DNA from: Kitasatospora phosalacinea
GTDB lineage: Bacteria; Actinomycetota; Actinomycetes; Streptomycetales; Streptomycetaceae
DNA length: 64,000 nt
Reading direction: 5' to 3'
Assembly: GCF_000716545.1 (NCBI RefSeq)
Contig: NZ_JNWZ01000005.1
Coordinates: 91,839-155,838 of the forward strand
Shown: one piece after another, positions 49,440 through 58,714 of the stretch
How the letters are laid out: the number at the start of each line of letters is the position of its first letter
Position numbering within the stretch: position 1 is the first letter of the stretch
Position numbers and translations under genes: made by a program
Notes under the pieces: model-generated
The model's input: only the letters and a program-made list of their open reading frames with translations
Databases searched by the model: none
Told to the model about the DNA's origin: nothing

Positions 49440-51332
49440 ATGCACGGACCGCACCGCACCGCCCGCCTCGCCGCGGCCCTCGCCCTGGCCGCCGCGGGCC
49501 TGGCCACCGCCGGCAGCACGGCCGCCGGGGCCGCCGACACCACCGCCCAGGTCTGGATCACCACCGCCGACGGCGGCAGCCGCCTCGCCCAGGCCGCGTC
49601 CGCCCCGTTCTCGGCCACCGCCCCGCAGGCGCAGGACATCGCCGTCGACGCGGCCGACGTGCAGCAGCCGCTGGTCGGCTTCGGCGCCGCGTTCACCGAG
49701 TCCTCCGCCCACCTGGTGGCCGGCCTGTCCGCCGGCACCCGGGCCGCCCTGATGAACGACCTGTTCTCCACCGCCGGCGGCGGCATCGGCCTGAACTACC
49801 TGCGCCAGCCGCTCGGCGCCTCCGACTTCGTCTCCCACCTGCCGTTCTACTCGTACGAGGACACCAGGGGCTCGTTCTCCATCGCCCGCGACCAGCAGGA
49901 GATCCTGCCCGCGATCGCCCAGGCCCGGGCGGTCAACCCGAACATCCGGATCATGGGCACCCCGTGGTCGCCGCCCGCCTGGATGAAGACCTCGGGCTCG
50001 TTGAACGGCGGCAGCCTGAAGCCGGAGAACTACGGGGACTTCGCCGACTACCTGGTCAAGGCGATCCAGGCGTACGGCGCGGCCGGCGCCCCGATCAGCG
50101 ACCTGACGGTGGCCAACGAACCGAAGTTCCAGACCACTTACCCCTCCACCGGGATGACCGCCGCCCAACAGGCCGACTTCCTCAAGGTGTTGGACGGCAA
50201 GCTGACCGCGGCCGGCCTGCCCACCGACCTCTACGCGTACGACCACAACTGGGACGACACCTCCTTCCCGCTGACCGTGCTCTCCCAGGACGCCTCGGTG
50301 GCCCGGCTCAAGGGCGCCGCGTTCCACTGCTACGGCGGCCAGCCCGAGGCCGAGCAGCAGGTCGCGAACACCGGGAAGGCGGTGTTCTTCACCGAGTGCA
50401 CCGGCACCGACTCCGCCACCCCGGCGCAGACCTTCAGCGACACGCTGAAGTGGCAGACCGAGAACCTGATCATCCGCAACCTGCGCAGCGGAGGCCGCAC
50501 CGCGGTGCTGTGGAACGTCGCCCTGGACGCCAACGGCGGCCCGCAGTACGGGAACTGCTCCACCAACTGCAACGGCGTGCTGGAGGTCTCGGGCGGCACC
50601 TACCGCAAGAACGCCGAGTACTACGCGCTCGGCCACCTCTCCAAGTTCGTCCAGCCCGGCGCCCACCGGATCGGCTCCACCAGCCAGGGCGGCGGCGGCC
50701 TGCAGGACGTCGCCTTCCTGAACCCGGACGGCTCGCGCGGCGCCGTGGTGCTCAACGCCACCGGCGGCTCCCAGCACTTCTCGATCAGCGACGGCGGCCG
50801 CTCGCTGGTCTACGACCTCCCGGCCGGCGCGGTCGCCACCTTCACCTGGCCCGGCGCACCCACCGGCGGCGGCAGCACGGGCGGTCCGATCGACACCGCG
50901 GCCTGGTACACCCTGGCCAACGCCAACTCCGGCAAGTGCGTGGACGCCGCCGACCGGGGCACCGCCAACGGCACCGCCGTCCAGCAGTGGGCCTGCGGCA
51001 CCGGCACCAACCAGCAGTGGCGGTTCACCGCCACCGACAGCGGCTACTACCGGATCACCAACCGCAACGCCGCCGCCGGCGCCCAGGTGCTGGACGTCAC
51101 CGGCGCCGCCACCACCGACGGGGCCAAGCTCCAGACCTGGCAGTGGTCCTCCGGCGCCAACCAGCAGTTCAAGCCCGTCCAGCGCTCCGACGGCAACTGG
51201 ACGCTGGTCAACCGCAACAGCGGCAAGTGCCTGGACGTCACCGACGTCTCCACCGCCGACGGCGCCCGCCTCCAGCAGTGGTCCTGCACCGGCGGCCCGG
51301 CCCAGGCCTTCCGCCTGGCCGCGGCCGGCTGA
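49440..51332 (+). CDS. Secreted GH30 glycosidase with ricin-type CBM13
   Basis: The protein has 630 residues: a signal peptide (LAAALALAAAGLATAGSTAAGA), a GH30 catalytic region with acid/base E227 (LTVANEPK) and nucleophile E319 (FFTECTG), a Gly/Ser linker (GGGSTGG), and a C-terminal ricin-B trefoil (SGKCVDAADRGTANGTAVQQW, KCLDVTDVSTADGARLQQW). It is a paralogue of the previous gene (47468-49393) but with a different binding domain. The ATG at 49440 has GAGGAGCAG upstream. It starts 46 nt after the first GH30 and probably shares its operon. Confidence 0.9.
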   Translation: MHGPHRTARLAAALALAAAGLATAGSTAAGAADTTAQVWITTADGGSRLAQAASAPFSATAPQAQDIAVDAADVQQPLVGFGAAFTESSAHLVAGLSAGTRAALMNDLFSTAGGGIGLNYLRQPLGASDFVSHLPFYSYEDTRGSFSIARDQQEILPAIAQARAVNPNIRIMGTPWSPPAWMKTSGSLNGGSLKPENYGDFADYLVKAIQAYGAAGAPISDLTVANEPKFQTTYPSTGMTAAQQADFLKVLDGKLTAAGLPTDLYAYDHNWDDTSFPLTVLSQDASVARLKGAAFHCYGGQPEAEQQVANTGKAVFFTECTGTDSATPAQTFSDTLKWQTENLIIRNLRSGGRTAVLWNVALDANGGPQYGNCSTNCNGVLEVSGGTYRKNAEYYALGHLSKFVQPGAHRIGSTSQGGGGLQDVAFLNPDGSRGAVVLNATGGSQHFSISDGGRSLVYDLPAGAVATFTWPGAPTGGGSTGGPIDTAAWYTLANANSGKCVDAADRGTANGTAVQQWACGTGTNQQWRFTATDSGYYRITNRNAAAGAQVLDVTGAATTDGAKLQTWQWSSGANQQFKPVQRSDGNWTLVNRNSGKCLDVTDVSTADGARLQQWSCTGGPAQAFRLAAAG

Positions 51333-51359
51333 CCCGCCCCTGACCGCTACCCCCTGACC

Positions 51360-51389
51360 GGGGCGGCCGGTTGGTGGACCGGCCGCCCC
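51360..51389 (+). terminator. Perfect hairpin terminator after the GH30 pair
   Basis: GGGGCGGCCGGT (51360-51371) is fully complementary to ACCGGCCGCCCC (51378-51389) with a 6-nt loop TGGTGG. Confidence 0.8.
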
Positions 51390-51395
51390 CGGGGC

Positions 51396-51431
51396 GTCCA
51401 CCGCAGGTGTGCCTGAGCACCTGCGGCGGAC
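51396..51431 (+). other. Second long hairpin after the GH30 operon
   Basis: CCGCAGGTG (51401-51409) pairs with CACCTGCGG (51418-51426) around TGCCTGAG. Flanking GTCC and GGAC extend the stem after a bulge. It is placed 7 nt after the terminator and not followed by a T-tract. The rest of 51432-51722 holds no gene that can be supported. Confidence 0.5.
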
Positions 51432-51722
51432 GCCCCACCCGCCGTTCCGCTCCCGGTCGGGCCGGTGCCGTTCCGTCAGGTGCCCGGCCGGCGCCCCCCG
51501 CCGCTGCCGGTGCGCCGCGCGCCCTCCCGGGGCGGCTCGTGGAGCCGCGCCGCAAGGAGGACCGGTGACGGGCCGGCAGGTGACGGGGCACCGGGTGGGA
51601 CTCCGCCGAGTCGACGTGTTCCGTTCAAGCCCCGCTTACCTCACCATGGGACCGTGCCGGTGCGCCTACGCGCGTAGCACACGTCTGTGCCGCCCCCTTC
51701 CACGGTACGAGGAGATCAACAG

Positions 51723-53183
51723 ATGATCAGGGCTTCGAAGGCCGTCCGTCCGGCCGCCCTCGCCGCGACCGGCCTGGTGCTCGCCGCCACGGCCGCGACC
51801 GTCCAGCCGCACCCCGCCTCGGCGGCCACCGCCACCACCGTGGCCGCCGCCGCCACCCCCAAGCGGGTACTGTTCGACAACAGCAAGGGCGAGACCGCCG
51901 GCAACGCCGACTGGATCATCTCCACCAGCCAGCCCGACCCGCTCGCCCAGAACGCCAACCCCGGCAGCGAGACCTCCTGGACCGGGGCCGTCTCCGCCTG
52001 GGGCGTCGCCCTGCAGAAGACCGGCAACTACAGCCTCAAGACGCTCCCGGCCGGCAACACCATCACCTACGGCACCGGCGGTGCGCTCGACCTCGCCAAC
52101 TTCGACGAGTTCGTGCTGCCCGAGCCCAACGTCCGGCTCAGCGACGCCGAGAAGACCGCGGTGATGAAGTTCGTCCAGCACGGCGGCGGCCTGTTCCTGA
52201 TCTCCGACCACAACGTCAGCGACCGCAACAACGACGGCTGGGACTCCCCGGCCGTCATCAACGACCTGCTGACCACCAACAGCGTCGACAACACCGACCC
52301 GTTCGGCTTCTCCGTCGACCTGCTGAACATCGCCAACGAGAACCCGCGCGCCATCGCCGACACCACCGACCCGGTGCTGAACGGCTCCTTCGGCAAGGTC
52401 ACCGGCTCGATCATCCGCAACGGCACCACCTTCACCCTCAAGCCCGCCGACAACCCGTCGGTCAAGGGCCTGCTCTACCGCACCGGCTACAGCGGCAACA
52501 CCGGCGCCTTCTTCGTCACCTCCACCTTCGGCAGCGGCCGGGTCGCCGTCTGGGGCGACTCCTCGCCGATCGACGACGGCACCGGCCAGTCCGGCAACAC
52601 CCTCTACGACGGCTGGAACGACCCGGCCGGCACCGACGCCGCCCTCGCGCTGAACGCCACCGCCTGGCTCGCCGACACCAGCGGCACCGGCACCGGCGGC
52701 GGCACCGGCGGCGGCTGCACCGCCGCCCAGCTGATCACCAACCCCGGCTTCGAGACCGGCTCCACCTCCGGCTGGACCGAGACCAACAGCGGCGGCACCA
52801 GCACCGTCAACTCCAGCAGCAGCGAGCCCGCCCACACCGGCGGCTACGACGCCTGGCTCGACGGCTACGGCGCCGCCAACACCGACACCCTCTCCCAGAC
52901 CGTCACCCTCCCGGCCGGCTGCGCCGCCTACACGCTGAGCTTCTGGCTGCACATCGACAGCGCCGCGTCCGCCACCACCGCCTTCGACACGCTCACCGTC
53001 ACCGCCAACGGCACCACCCTCGCGAGCTACAGCAACACCAACGCCGCCACCGGCTACCAGCAGCGCACCTTCAACCTCGCCGGGTACGCCGGCCAGAGCG
53101 TGACGCTGAAGTTCACCGGCACCGAGGACTACACCAAGCAGACCTCGTTCGTCCTCGACGACGTCAACGTCAACGTCTCCTGA
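51723..53183 (+). CDS. Secreted protein with GATase-like domain and C-terminal beta-sandwich
   Basis: This 486-residue protein has a signal peptide (LAATGLVLAATAATVQPHPASA), a domain (about 45-320) with KRVLFDNSKGETAGNADW, GGGLFLISDHNVSDRNNDGWD and GRVAVWGDSSPIDDG that resembles secreted GATase-like hydrolase-type folds, a GTGGGTGGG linker, and a C-terminal jelly-roll (NPGFETGSTSGWTETNS, VLDDVNVNV) like carbohydrate-binding modules. Threonine/asparagine-rich composition fits an exported protein. The enzymatic activity is not known. The ATG at 51723 follows a GGTACGAGGAG ribosome site (about 51705-51714). Confidence 0.72.
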   Translation: MIRASKAVRPAALAATGLVLAATAATVQPHPASAATATTVAAAATPKRVLFDNSKGETAGNADWIISTSQPDPLAQNANPGSETSWTGAVSAWGVALQKTGNYSLKTLPAGNTITYGTGGALDLANFDEFVLPEPNVRLSDAEKTAVMKFVQHGGGLFLISDHNVSDRNNDGWDSPAVINDLLTTNSVDNTDPFGFSVDLLNIANENPRAIADTTDPVLNGSFGKVTGSIIRNGTTFTLKPADNPSVKGLLYRTGYSGNTGAFFVTSTFGSGRVAVWGDSSPIDDGTGQSGNTLYDGWNDPAGTDAALALNATAWLADTSGTGTGGGTGGGCTAAQLITNPGFETGSTSGWTETNSGGTSTVNSSSSEPAHTGGYDAWLDGYGAANTDTLSQTVTLPAGCAAYTLSFWLHIDSAASATTAFDTLTVTANGTTLASYSNTNAATGYQQRTFNLAGYAGQSVTLKFTGTEDYTKQTSFVLDDVNVNVS

Positions 53184-53203
53184 CCCGCGGTGACCGCCGC
53201 GGG
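53184..53203 (+). terminator. Short hairpin after the secreted protein gene
   Basis: CCCGCGG (53184-53190) pairs with CCGCGGG (53197-53203) around TGACCG. The stem starts immediately after the stop codon. Confidence 0.55.
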
Positions 53204-53282
53204 CCCCGCACGCACGGAGCCCGCGCCGGTCGGGACGCGAACCCCGTTCCCCGGGCCGCGGGGCGGGAGGCATGATGGCCCG

Positions 53283-54680
53283 ATGAACCGCACCGACCAG
53301 CGCTTCCACGTCATCGTGCTGTCGAACTTCGCGAAGGGCTTCGACAAGTACGCGCTCACCTACGGCAAGGCGGGCATCCCGGAGAGCACCTTCCCGGACA
53401 GGTTCCACCTGCTGACCCGGGCGGAGCTGGGCATCGGCACCGCCAAGGCCGGGCGGCTGCTGGAGCGGCTGGCGATACCGGGCGACCGGCTGCTGGTGCT
53501 CGAGACCGAGGTCGACCCGGACGCCCTGGTGCCCAACGAGGCCACCGGCCTCGGCAGCGAGCTGCACCGGGACCGCATCCGGCTGTCGGCCGTCCACGAG
53601 CCCGACCCGGAGCCGGGGCCGGACGGGCTGATCGCCCTGCGTCCGACCACCGTCGAGGACGCGATGGCCGCCTCGCTGCGGCTCGACCCCGGCCTGGCGG
53701 CCTACGCCGACCTGCGGCCGCGCTCGGTCTCGGTCCTGCCGGTGGCCGCCGCCTGCCAGGCCAAGTGCTCGTTCTGCTTCTCCGCGGCCTCGATCTCCAG
53801 CGACCAGCCCCCCGCCCGGGTGCCGTGGGACACCGTCGCCGCCTGGCTGGAGCGCGGCCGCGCGGCGGGCGCCGAACGGGCGGTGATCACCGGCGGCGGC
53901 GAGCCCACGCTGCTCCCGTTCGACCAGCAGCTGCGCCTGGTGGCCGCCTGCGCGGCGGCCTTCCCCAGGACCGTCCTGATCAGCAACGCGCACAACCTGG
54001 CCAGGCTCGCCCCCGCCGAGCGGGCCGACCGCCTGGCCGCGCTGGCCGCCGCCGGGCTGAGCGTGCTGGCCGTCTCCCGGCACCACCAGGACGACGACAC
54101 CAGTGAACGGCTGATGATGCTGCGGACCCCGGTCGGCGAGGTCGCCGACACCTGGCGCGCCGGGCGCGAACGCTGGCCCGGGCTGCGGATGCGGCTGATC
54201 TGCGTGCTGCAGCACGGCGGCGTCGCCGACGGGGCCGGTGTCGCCGACTACCTCTCCTGGGCCGCCGCCCACGGCATCGAGGAGGTCTGCTTCAAGGAGC
54301 TCTACGTCTCCACCAGCACCGAATCGCTCTACCACGACCACGCCGCCAACCGCTGGAGCCGCGACCACCAGGTCTCGCTGTCCGTGGTCACCGGCTTCGC
54401 CGAACGGCACGGCTTCACGGAGGCGAGCCGCCTGCCCTGGGGCGCGCCGGTCCTCGACGGCAGCTGGGACGGCCGTCCGATGCGGATCGCCGCCTACACC
54501 GAGCCCAGCCTGCTCTGGGAACGCACCCACGGCGTCGCCCGCAGCTGGAACGTCCTGGCCGACGGCCGCTGCTACGCCTCCCTGGAGGACCGGGCCAGCG
54601 AGGTCCTCCCGGCCGGGGCCCTCCCGGTGGAGGCCGTCCCCGCCGGGACCCGCCCGGCGCCGGAAGGGGCGACGGCATGA
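53283..54680 (+). CDS. Radical SAM enzyme
   Basis: This 465-residue protein has the radical SAM cluster CQAKCSFC (C158, C162, C165; CxxxCxxC), VITGGGEPTLLPFDQQL (GGE motif), and LISNAHNLARL. A N-terminal extension of about 140 residues precedes the barrel. No SPASM cysteines follow and no small precursor peptide lies nearby, so it does not look like a RiPP maturase. The stop overlaps the ATG of the PLP enzyme (ATGA). It should act on a small molecule made by this operon. Confidence 0.85.
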   Translation: MNRTDQRFHVIVLSNFAKGFDKYALTYGKAGIPESTFPDRFHLLTRAELGIGTAKAGRLLERLAIPGDRLLVLETEVDPDALVPNEATGLGSELHRDRIRLSAVHEPDPEPGPDGLIALRPTTVEDAMAASLRLDPGLAAYADLRPRSVSVLPVAAACQAKCSFCFSAASISSDQPPARVPWDTVAAWLERGRAAGAERAVITGGGEPTLLPFDQQLRLVAACAAAFPRTVLISNAHNLARLAPAERADRLAALAAAGLSVLAVSRHHQDDDTSERLMMLRTPVGEVADTWRAGRERWPGLRMRLICVLQHGGVADGAGVADYLSWAAAHGIEEVCFKELYVSTSTESLYHDHAANRWSRDHQVSLSVVTGFAERHGFTEASRLPWGAPVLDGSWDGRPMRIAAYTEPSLLWERTHGVARSWNVLADGRCYASLEDRASEVLPAGALPVEAVPAGTRPAPEGATA

Positions 54681-55723
54681 GGTTCGACGAGTTCCAGGAA
54701 CTGCGGCAGCGGCGGCTCGCCGCCGACCCGTCCCTGCTGGACGCCGCCGAGACCAACGTCTACCGGGCGCTCGCCCCGCTGCGCCCCGAACCCCCGGACG
54801 GCGGCGGCAGCGACGACAGCGGCACCCGCACGGTGTACCGCTGCGACCTGGCCCGCGCCTGGCTGCGCCGCTACGGCCTGCCCGAGCAGTGGTCGCGCCG
54901 CGCCCTGGTCAGCCGGGGCGTCCGGCACGGGCTCGACCTGCTGTTCCGGCACCTGCGCGGTGCGGACGCCCGGCTCTGGCTGCCCGCCGACGTGTACCCG
55001 GTCTACTTCGAGCTGGCCCGCGCCGCCGGGCTCGCCCCCGACGCCTACCCGACGCTGCCCGCCCCCGCCCTGCCGCAGGCCCCGCCGGACGGCGAGCGCC
55101 CCGAGTACCTGCTGCTGGCCAACCCGAGCAAGCCGCTCGGCCGCCACCTCACCGACCCCGAGTGCACCGAACTGGCCGGCTGGCTGCGGGCCTCCCCGCA
55201 CCGCCGACTGCTGATCGACACCGTCTACGACCTGGGCACCCCGTTCGCCCCCGGCACCCGGCGGCTGCTGGACACCGGCCGCGCCGTGCTGCTGCACTCG
55301 GTCACCAAGGGCTGGCTGCACCCCCGCACCTTCGGCATCGTCCTGCTCGGCCCGGACGACACCGCGACGGCCGAGGCGTTCCGGGGCGACCCGCCCACCC
55401 AGGCCCGGCTCCGGCTCGCCGAGAGCCTGCTGGCCGATCACGCGGACACCCCCCGGCAGGTCTCCGAGGCCCTGGCCGCCCGCGCCGGACGGCTCCTGGC
55501 CCGGCTGCCCGAGGCCGTCCGCGCGGCCGTCCCCGAGGCCGCCCGCACCAGCCCCGGCAACTACTTCTTCCCGGTGGACGTCCCGGCCGAGACCCTGCTG
55601 GCCGACCACGGCCTGCTCGCCCTCCCCGCCACCGTCTTCGGCGACACCCCCTGGACCGGCTCCGTCCTCACCAGCCTCGCCGCCCCCTTCGCACCCGCAC
55701 CCGCCCCGGAGAACGCCCGATGA
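54677..55723 (+). CDS. PLP-dependent aminotransferase-like protein
   Basis: This 348-residue fold-type I PLP protein has LLLANPSKPLGRHLT (the usual NPxNPTG position), LLIDTVYDLG (Asp that binds the pyridine nitrogen), and LLHSVTKGW with the Schiff-base lysine K211. It resembles histidinol-phosphate/class I-II aminotransferases. It overlaps both neighbours by 4 nt, so the radical SAM-PLP-methyltransferase genes form one coupled operon. The substrate is unknown. Confidence 0.8.
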   Translation: MRFDEFQELRQRRLAADPSLLDAAETNVYRALAPLRPEPPDGGGSDDSGTRTVYRCDLARAWLRRYGLPEQWSRRALVSRGVRHGLDLLFRHLRGADARLWLPADVYPVYFELARAAGLAPDAYPTLPAPALPQAPPDGERPEYLLLANPSKPLGRHLTDPECTELAGWLRASPHRRLLIDTVYDLGTPFAPGTRRLLDTGRAVLLHSVTKGWLHPRTFGIVLLGPDDTATAEAFRGDPPTQARLRLAESLLADHADTPRQVSEALAARAGRLLARLPEAVRAAVPEAARTSPGNYFFPVDVPAETLLADHGLLALPATVFGDTPWTGSVLTSLAAPFAPAPAPENAR

Positions 55724-56484
55724 AGCCGCTGCAGGACCTGGCCGTGTACGACGACGCCGACTTCTACGACCGGGAGTTCGCCGACCGCACCCACGACGTC
55801 CCGTTCTTCCTCGACCAGGCCGTCCGGGCCGGCGGGCCGGTGCTGGAGGTGGCCTGCGGCACCGGGCGCATCACCCTGCCGATCGCCCGGGCCGGCGTCG
55901 ACGTCACCGGCCTGGACGTGATGCCCTCGATGCTCGCGCTCGCCCGCCGCCGCTCCGCCGAGGAGCGACTGCCGGTCGAATGGCTCGAACAGGACTGCCG
56001 CGACATCCGCACCGACCGCCGCTACGCCCTGGTCTTCTCCGCCACCAACGCCATGCAGCACCTGCACGACCTGGACTCCGTGCTCGCCTTCCTCACCTCC
56101 GCGCGCGAGGTGCTGCTCCCCGGCGGCACGCTGGTCCTGGACGTGTTCAACCCCGCCCCGGCCAAGCTCTCCCGGCTCCCGGACGCCCCCTACCACCACA
56201 AGTCGGTCACCGACCTGGACGGCACGCGGCTCGACGTCCGCGCGGCCACCGGCTACGACGCCGCCACCCAGGTGCTCCACTTCACCCTCGACTACCTGCG
56301 CGAGGGCGAGCGGGTGCGCACCAAGAAGGTCAGCATGCGCTGCTTCTTCCCGGAGGAGCTGCTCGCCCTGTGCCGGCTGGCCGGCCTCGACGTCGTGCAC
56401 CGCTACGGGGGCTACGACGCCTCCCCGTTCACCGGCGCGTCGCCCAAGCAGATCCTGCTCTGCCGGGCTGCCTCCGGCAACTGA
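55720..56484 (+). CDS. SAM-dependent methyltransferase (class I)
   Basis: This 254-residue protein has motif I VLEVACGTGRITLPIA, TGLDVMPSML (post I), and VFSATNAMQHL. These match class I small-molecule methyltransferases of the type that modify sugars or amino acids in secondary metabolism. The ATG overlaps the PLP gene (ATGA). Its 3' end overlaps the convergent decarboxylase gene by 73 nt. Confidence 0.87.
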   Translation: MKPLQDLAVYDDADFYDREFADRTHDVPFFLDQAVRAGGPVLEVACGTGRITLPIARAGVDVTGLDVMPSMLALARRRSAEERLPVEWLEQDCRDIRTDRRYALVFSATNAMQHLHDLDSVLAFLTSAREVLLPGGTLVLDVFNPAPAKLSRLPDAPYHHKSVTDLDGTRLDVRAATGYDAATQVLHFTLDYLREGERVRTKKVSMRCFFPEELLALCRLAGLDVVHRYGGYDASPFTGASPKQILLCRAASGN

Positions 56485-57716
56485 CGCCCTGGAGAAGGGA
56501 GTCCGGCGTCGGCCGGGAGCACCGTGTACGGCAGCGGGTCGAAGCCGTTGAAGCCCTGGGTGAGGTAACTGACCGCGTACGCGCCGGTGGAGAGGATCCA
56601 CACCGGGTCGCCGGAGGCCGCCGTCCGGGGCACCGGCACCAGGCCGGACGCCTGCCCGTGCGGGAAGGTGTCGTCGCTGTCGCAGGTCGGGCCCGCCACC
56701 ACGGCGGGCACGTACTCCGGGGCCGGGTGGGTCGGGAAGACCAGCCGGTACTGCACCTGGTCCATCTCGTACAGTCCGTTGAACTTCCCGCAGCCCAGGT
56801 AGAGCCAGTGCTCCCGCTCGCCGTCCGGCTGCTGGCGGGAGGTCAGCCGGTAGACGTGGGTGCGGATCGCGCCCTGGTCGGCGACCAGGTGGCGGCCGGG
56901 TTCCAGGACGAAGTCCAGCGCGCCGCCGTGCAGTCGGCGCAGCCGGTCGATGCCGTCCCGGACGGCCTGGAAGATCTCGTCGAGCGGCGGCTCCAGGGCG
57001 GTGCCGTGCCGGTCGACGTACCCGAGGGCGGGCAGGCCGCCGCCGAGGTTGACGTGGTCGAGTTCGACGCCGTGCCGCCGGCCCTCGACCAGGACGTCGC
57101 CGAGCAGGTCGAAGGCGGCCGACCAGCCCTTGGAGGTCAGTTGCTGCGAGCCGACGTGCACCGAGAGCCCGGCGGGGGTCAGCCCGGCGTCCCGGGCGGC
57201 GGTCAGCACCCGGACGGCGTCCGCCGCCGAGCAGCCGAACTTGCGGCTCAGCCCCCAGAGCGCGCCCTCGCCACTGGTCGCGAGCCGGCAGAACACCCGT
57301 GAGCCCGGGGCGTGTTCGGCGATCGCGACGACGTCGGGGAGGCTGTCGGTGGCGAAGTCCCGGATGCCCAGGCGGTACGCCTCGGCGATGCCCGCGTCCG
57401 ATTTGACGGTGTTGCCGTAGTGCACCCGGCCGGCGGGCGCGCCGGTGCGCAGGGCCTGGGCGATCTCGTGCGGGCTGGCGGCGTCGAACCCGGCGCCGAG
57501 CGCGGCCAGGTGGGCCAGCACCTCGTCGACCGGGCAGGCCTTCATGGCGAACCGGACGGCGACGCCCGGCAGTTCGTCCCGCAGGGCGGTGTAGCGGCGG
57601 GCGATCCCGGCCAGGTCGTAGAAGATCCGGTCGTCGGCGGACGCGGCCAGGGCGGAACGCAGCGCGGGGGAGAGGGTGCCGGGCGTCAGGGTGCCGGGGG
57701 CGGCGGGTCGGTTCAA
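56412..57716 (-). CDS. PLP-dependent decarboxylase, ornithine/diaminopimelate type
   Basis: This 434-residue alanine-racemase-fold protein has the PLP lysine in VRFAMKACP (K59), HVGSQQLTSKGW, FVLEPGRHLVADQG and GPTCDSDDTFPHG (the Cys-Asp of ornithine decarboxylase type). It should decarboxylate a basic or related amino acid. The TTG start at 57716 overlaps the E1beta stop as TTGA. A start further inside is possible. The C-terminus overlaps the convergent methyltransferase gene. Confidence 0.82.
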   Translation of the reverse strand: MNRPAAPGTLTPGTLSPALRSALAASADDRIFYDLAGIARRYTALRDELPGVAVRFAMKACPVDEVLAHLAALGAGFDAASPHEIAQALRTGAPAGRVHYGNTVKSDAGIAEAYRLGIRDFATDSLPDVVAIAEHAPGSRVFCRLATSGEGALWGLSRKFGCSAADAVRVLTAARDAGLTPAGLSVHVGSQQLTSKGWSAAFDLLGDVLVEGRRHGVELDHVNLGGGLPALGYVDRHGTALEPPLDEIFQAVRDGIDRLRRLHGGALDFVLEPGRHLVADQGAIRTHVYRLTSRQQPDGEREHWLYLGCGKFNGLYEMDQVQYRLVFPTHPAPEYVPAVVAGPTCDSDDTFPHGQASGLVPVPRTAASGDPVWILSTGAYAVSYLTQGFNGFDPLPYTVLPADAGLPSPGRQLPEAARQSRICLGDAPVNGEAS

Positions 57717-58714
57717 CGGATCCGGTCCTCGCCGTGCGGGGGCACCGGAAGCCGGTGCTTCACCACATCCAGTACCGCGTCCCGCAGTTGGTCGCGGCCG
57801 GGCTGCAGGGCGCGGTCGAGCGCGGGGGCGAACGGCAGCACGGTGCCGTCCGGCCGGGTGATCCGCCGGGGCGGGACGAGCAGGCGCATCTCCTCGGCCG
57901 CGGTGGCCAGGACCTCGGCGCCGATGCCGCAGCTGCGGTTGGAGTCGTCGATGACGACCAGGCGGCCGGTGCGTTCCAGCGAGGCGGCCAGCGCCGTCCA
58001 GTCGAAGGGGTGCAGGGTGCGCGGGTCGAACACCTCGACGGAGACCTCGGGGGCGAGTTCCGCCGCGACGGCCAGCGCGTCGTGCACCAGGTGGCCGACG
58101 GCGACCACGGTGACGTCGGTGCCCGCGCGGTGGATCCGGGCCGAGCCCAGCGGGACCGGCGCCAGCTCCCACGTCACGGTCTCCCGCACCGGCAGGGCGG
58201 CGGCCGGGGCGAACACCACCACCGGATCCGGGTCGGCGATGGCCGAGCGCAGCAGCCCGTAGGCGTCGGTGGGGGTGGCCGGCACGACGGTCTTCACCCC
58301 GGCGTGGGCGAACAGGCCGTAGGGGTGGTCGGAGTGCTGCCCGGCCCAGCCGTCCCGGGAGCCGGAGCCCGGCACCAGGCAGGTCAGCGGGACGGCGGCC
58401 TGGCCGCCGGTCATCAGGGAGAACTTGTGGGCCTGGTTGACGAGTTGCTCGAAGACCAGGAAGAGCAGCGAGGGGATCTGGAACTCGATCACCGGCCGCC
58501 GGCCGGTCAGCGCGGCGCCGATCGCCATCGAGGTGAAGGCCTGCTCGGAGAGCGGGGTGTCGACGATCCGGCCGGGGCCGAACCGGTCGAGCAGGTTGAG
58601 GGTGGGGCCGGCCAGGCCGGCGCCGATGTCCTCGCCGAACACGCAGACCGCCGGGTCCTCGGCGAGGGCGTCGGTGAGCGCCCGGTTGAGCGCCTTGGTG
58701 TAGGAGAGCCTCAT
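57713..58714 (-). CDS. 2-oxoacid dehydrogenase E1 beta-like subunit
   Basis: This 333-residue transketolase-like protein has VCVFGEDIGAGLAGPT, DTPLSEQAFTSMAIGAAL, GQHSDHPYGLFAHAGV and VEVFDPRTLHPFDWTAL, as in pyruvate/branched-chain E1 beta. Paired E1 alpha/beta genes without E2/E3 occur in natural-product pathways, for example pristinamycin phenylglycine synthesis. Here no lipoyl E2 is seen, so a carrier protein or CoA may accept the acyl group. It overlaps both neighbours by 4 nt. Confidence 0.85.
   Translation of the reverse strand: MRLSYTKALNRALTDALAEDPAVCVFGEDIGAGLAGPTLNLLDRFGPGRIVDTPLSEQAFTSMAIGAALTGRRPVIEFQIPSLLFLVFEQLVNQAHKFSLMTGGQAAVPLTCLVPGSGSRDGWAGQHSDHPYGLFAHAGVKTVVPATPTDAYGLLRSAIADPDPVVVFAPAAALPVRETVTWELAPVPLGSARIHRAGTDVTVVAVGHLVHDALAVAAELAPEVSVEVFDPRTLHPFDWTALAASLERTGRLVVIDDSNRSCGIGAEVLATAAEEMRLLVPPRRITRPDGTVLPFAPALDRALQPGRDQLRDAVLDVVKHRLPVPPHGEDRIR

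Noticed and set aside
53183..53283. Possible RiPP precursor for the radical SAM gene
   Set aside because: The 100 nt between genes contain no start with a peptide, and the enzyme has no SPASM cysteine pattern or linked peptide.
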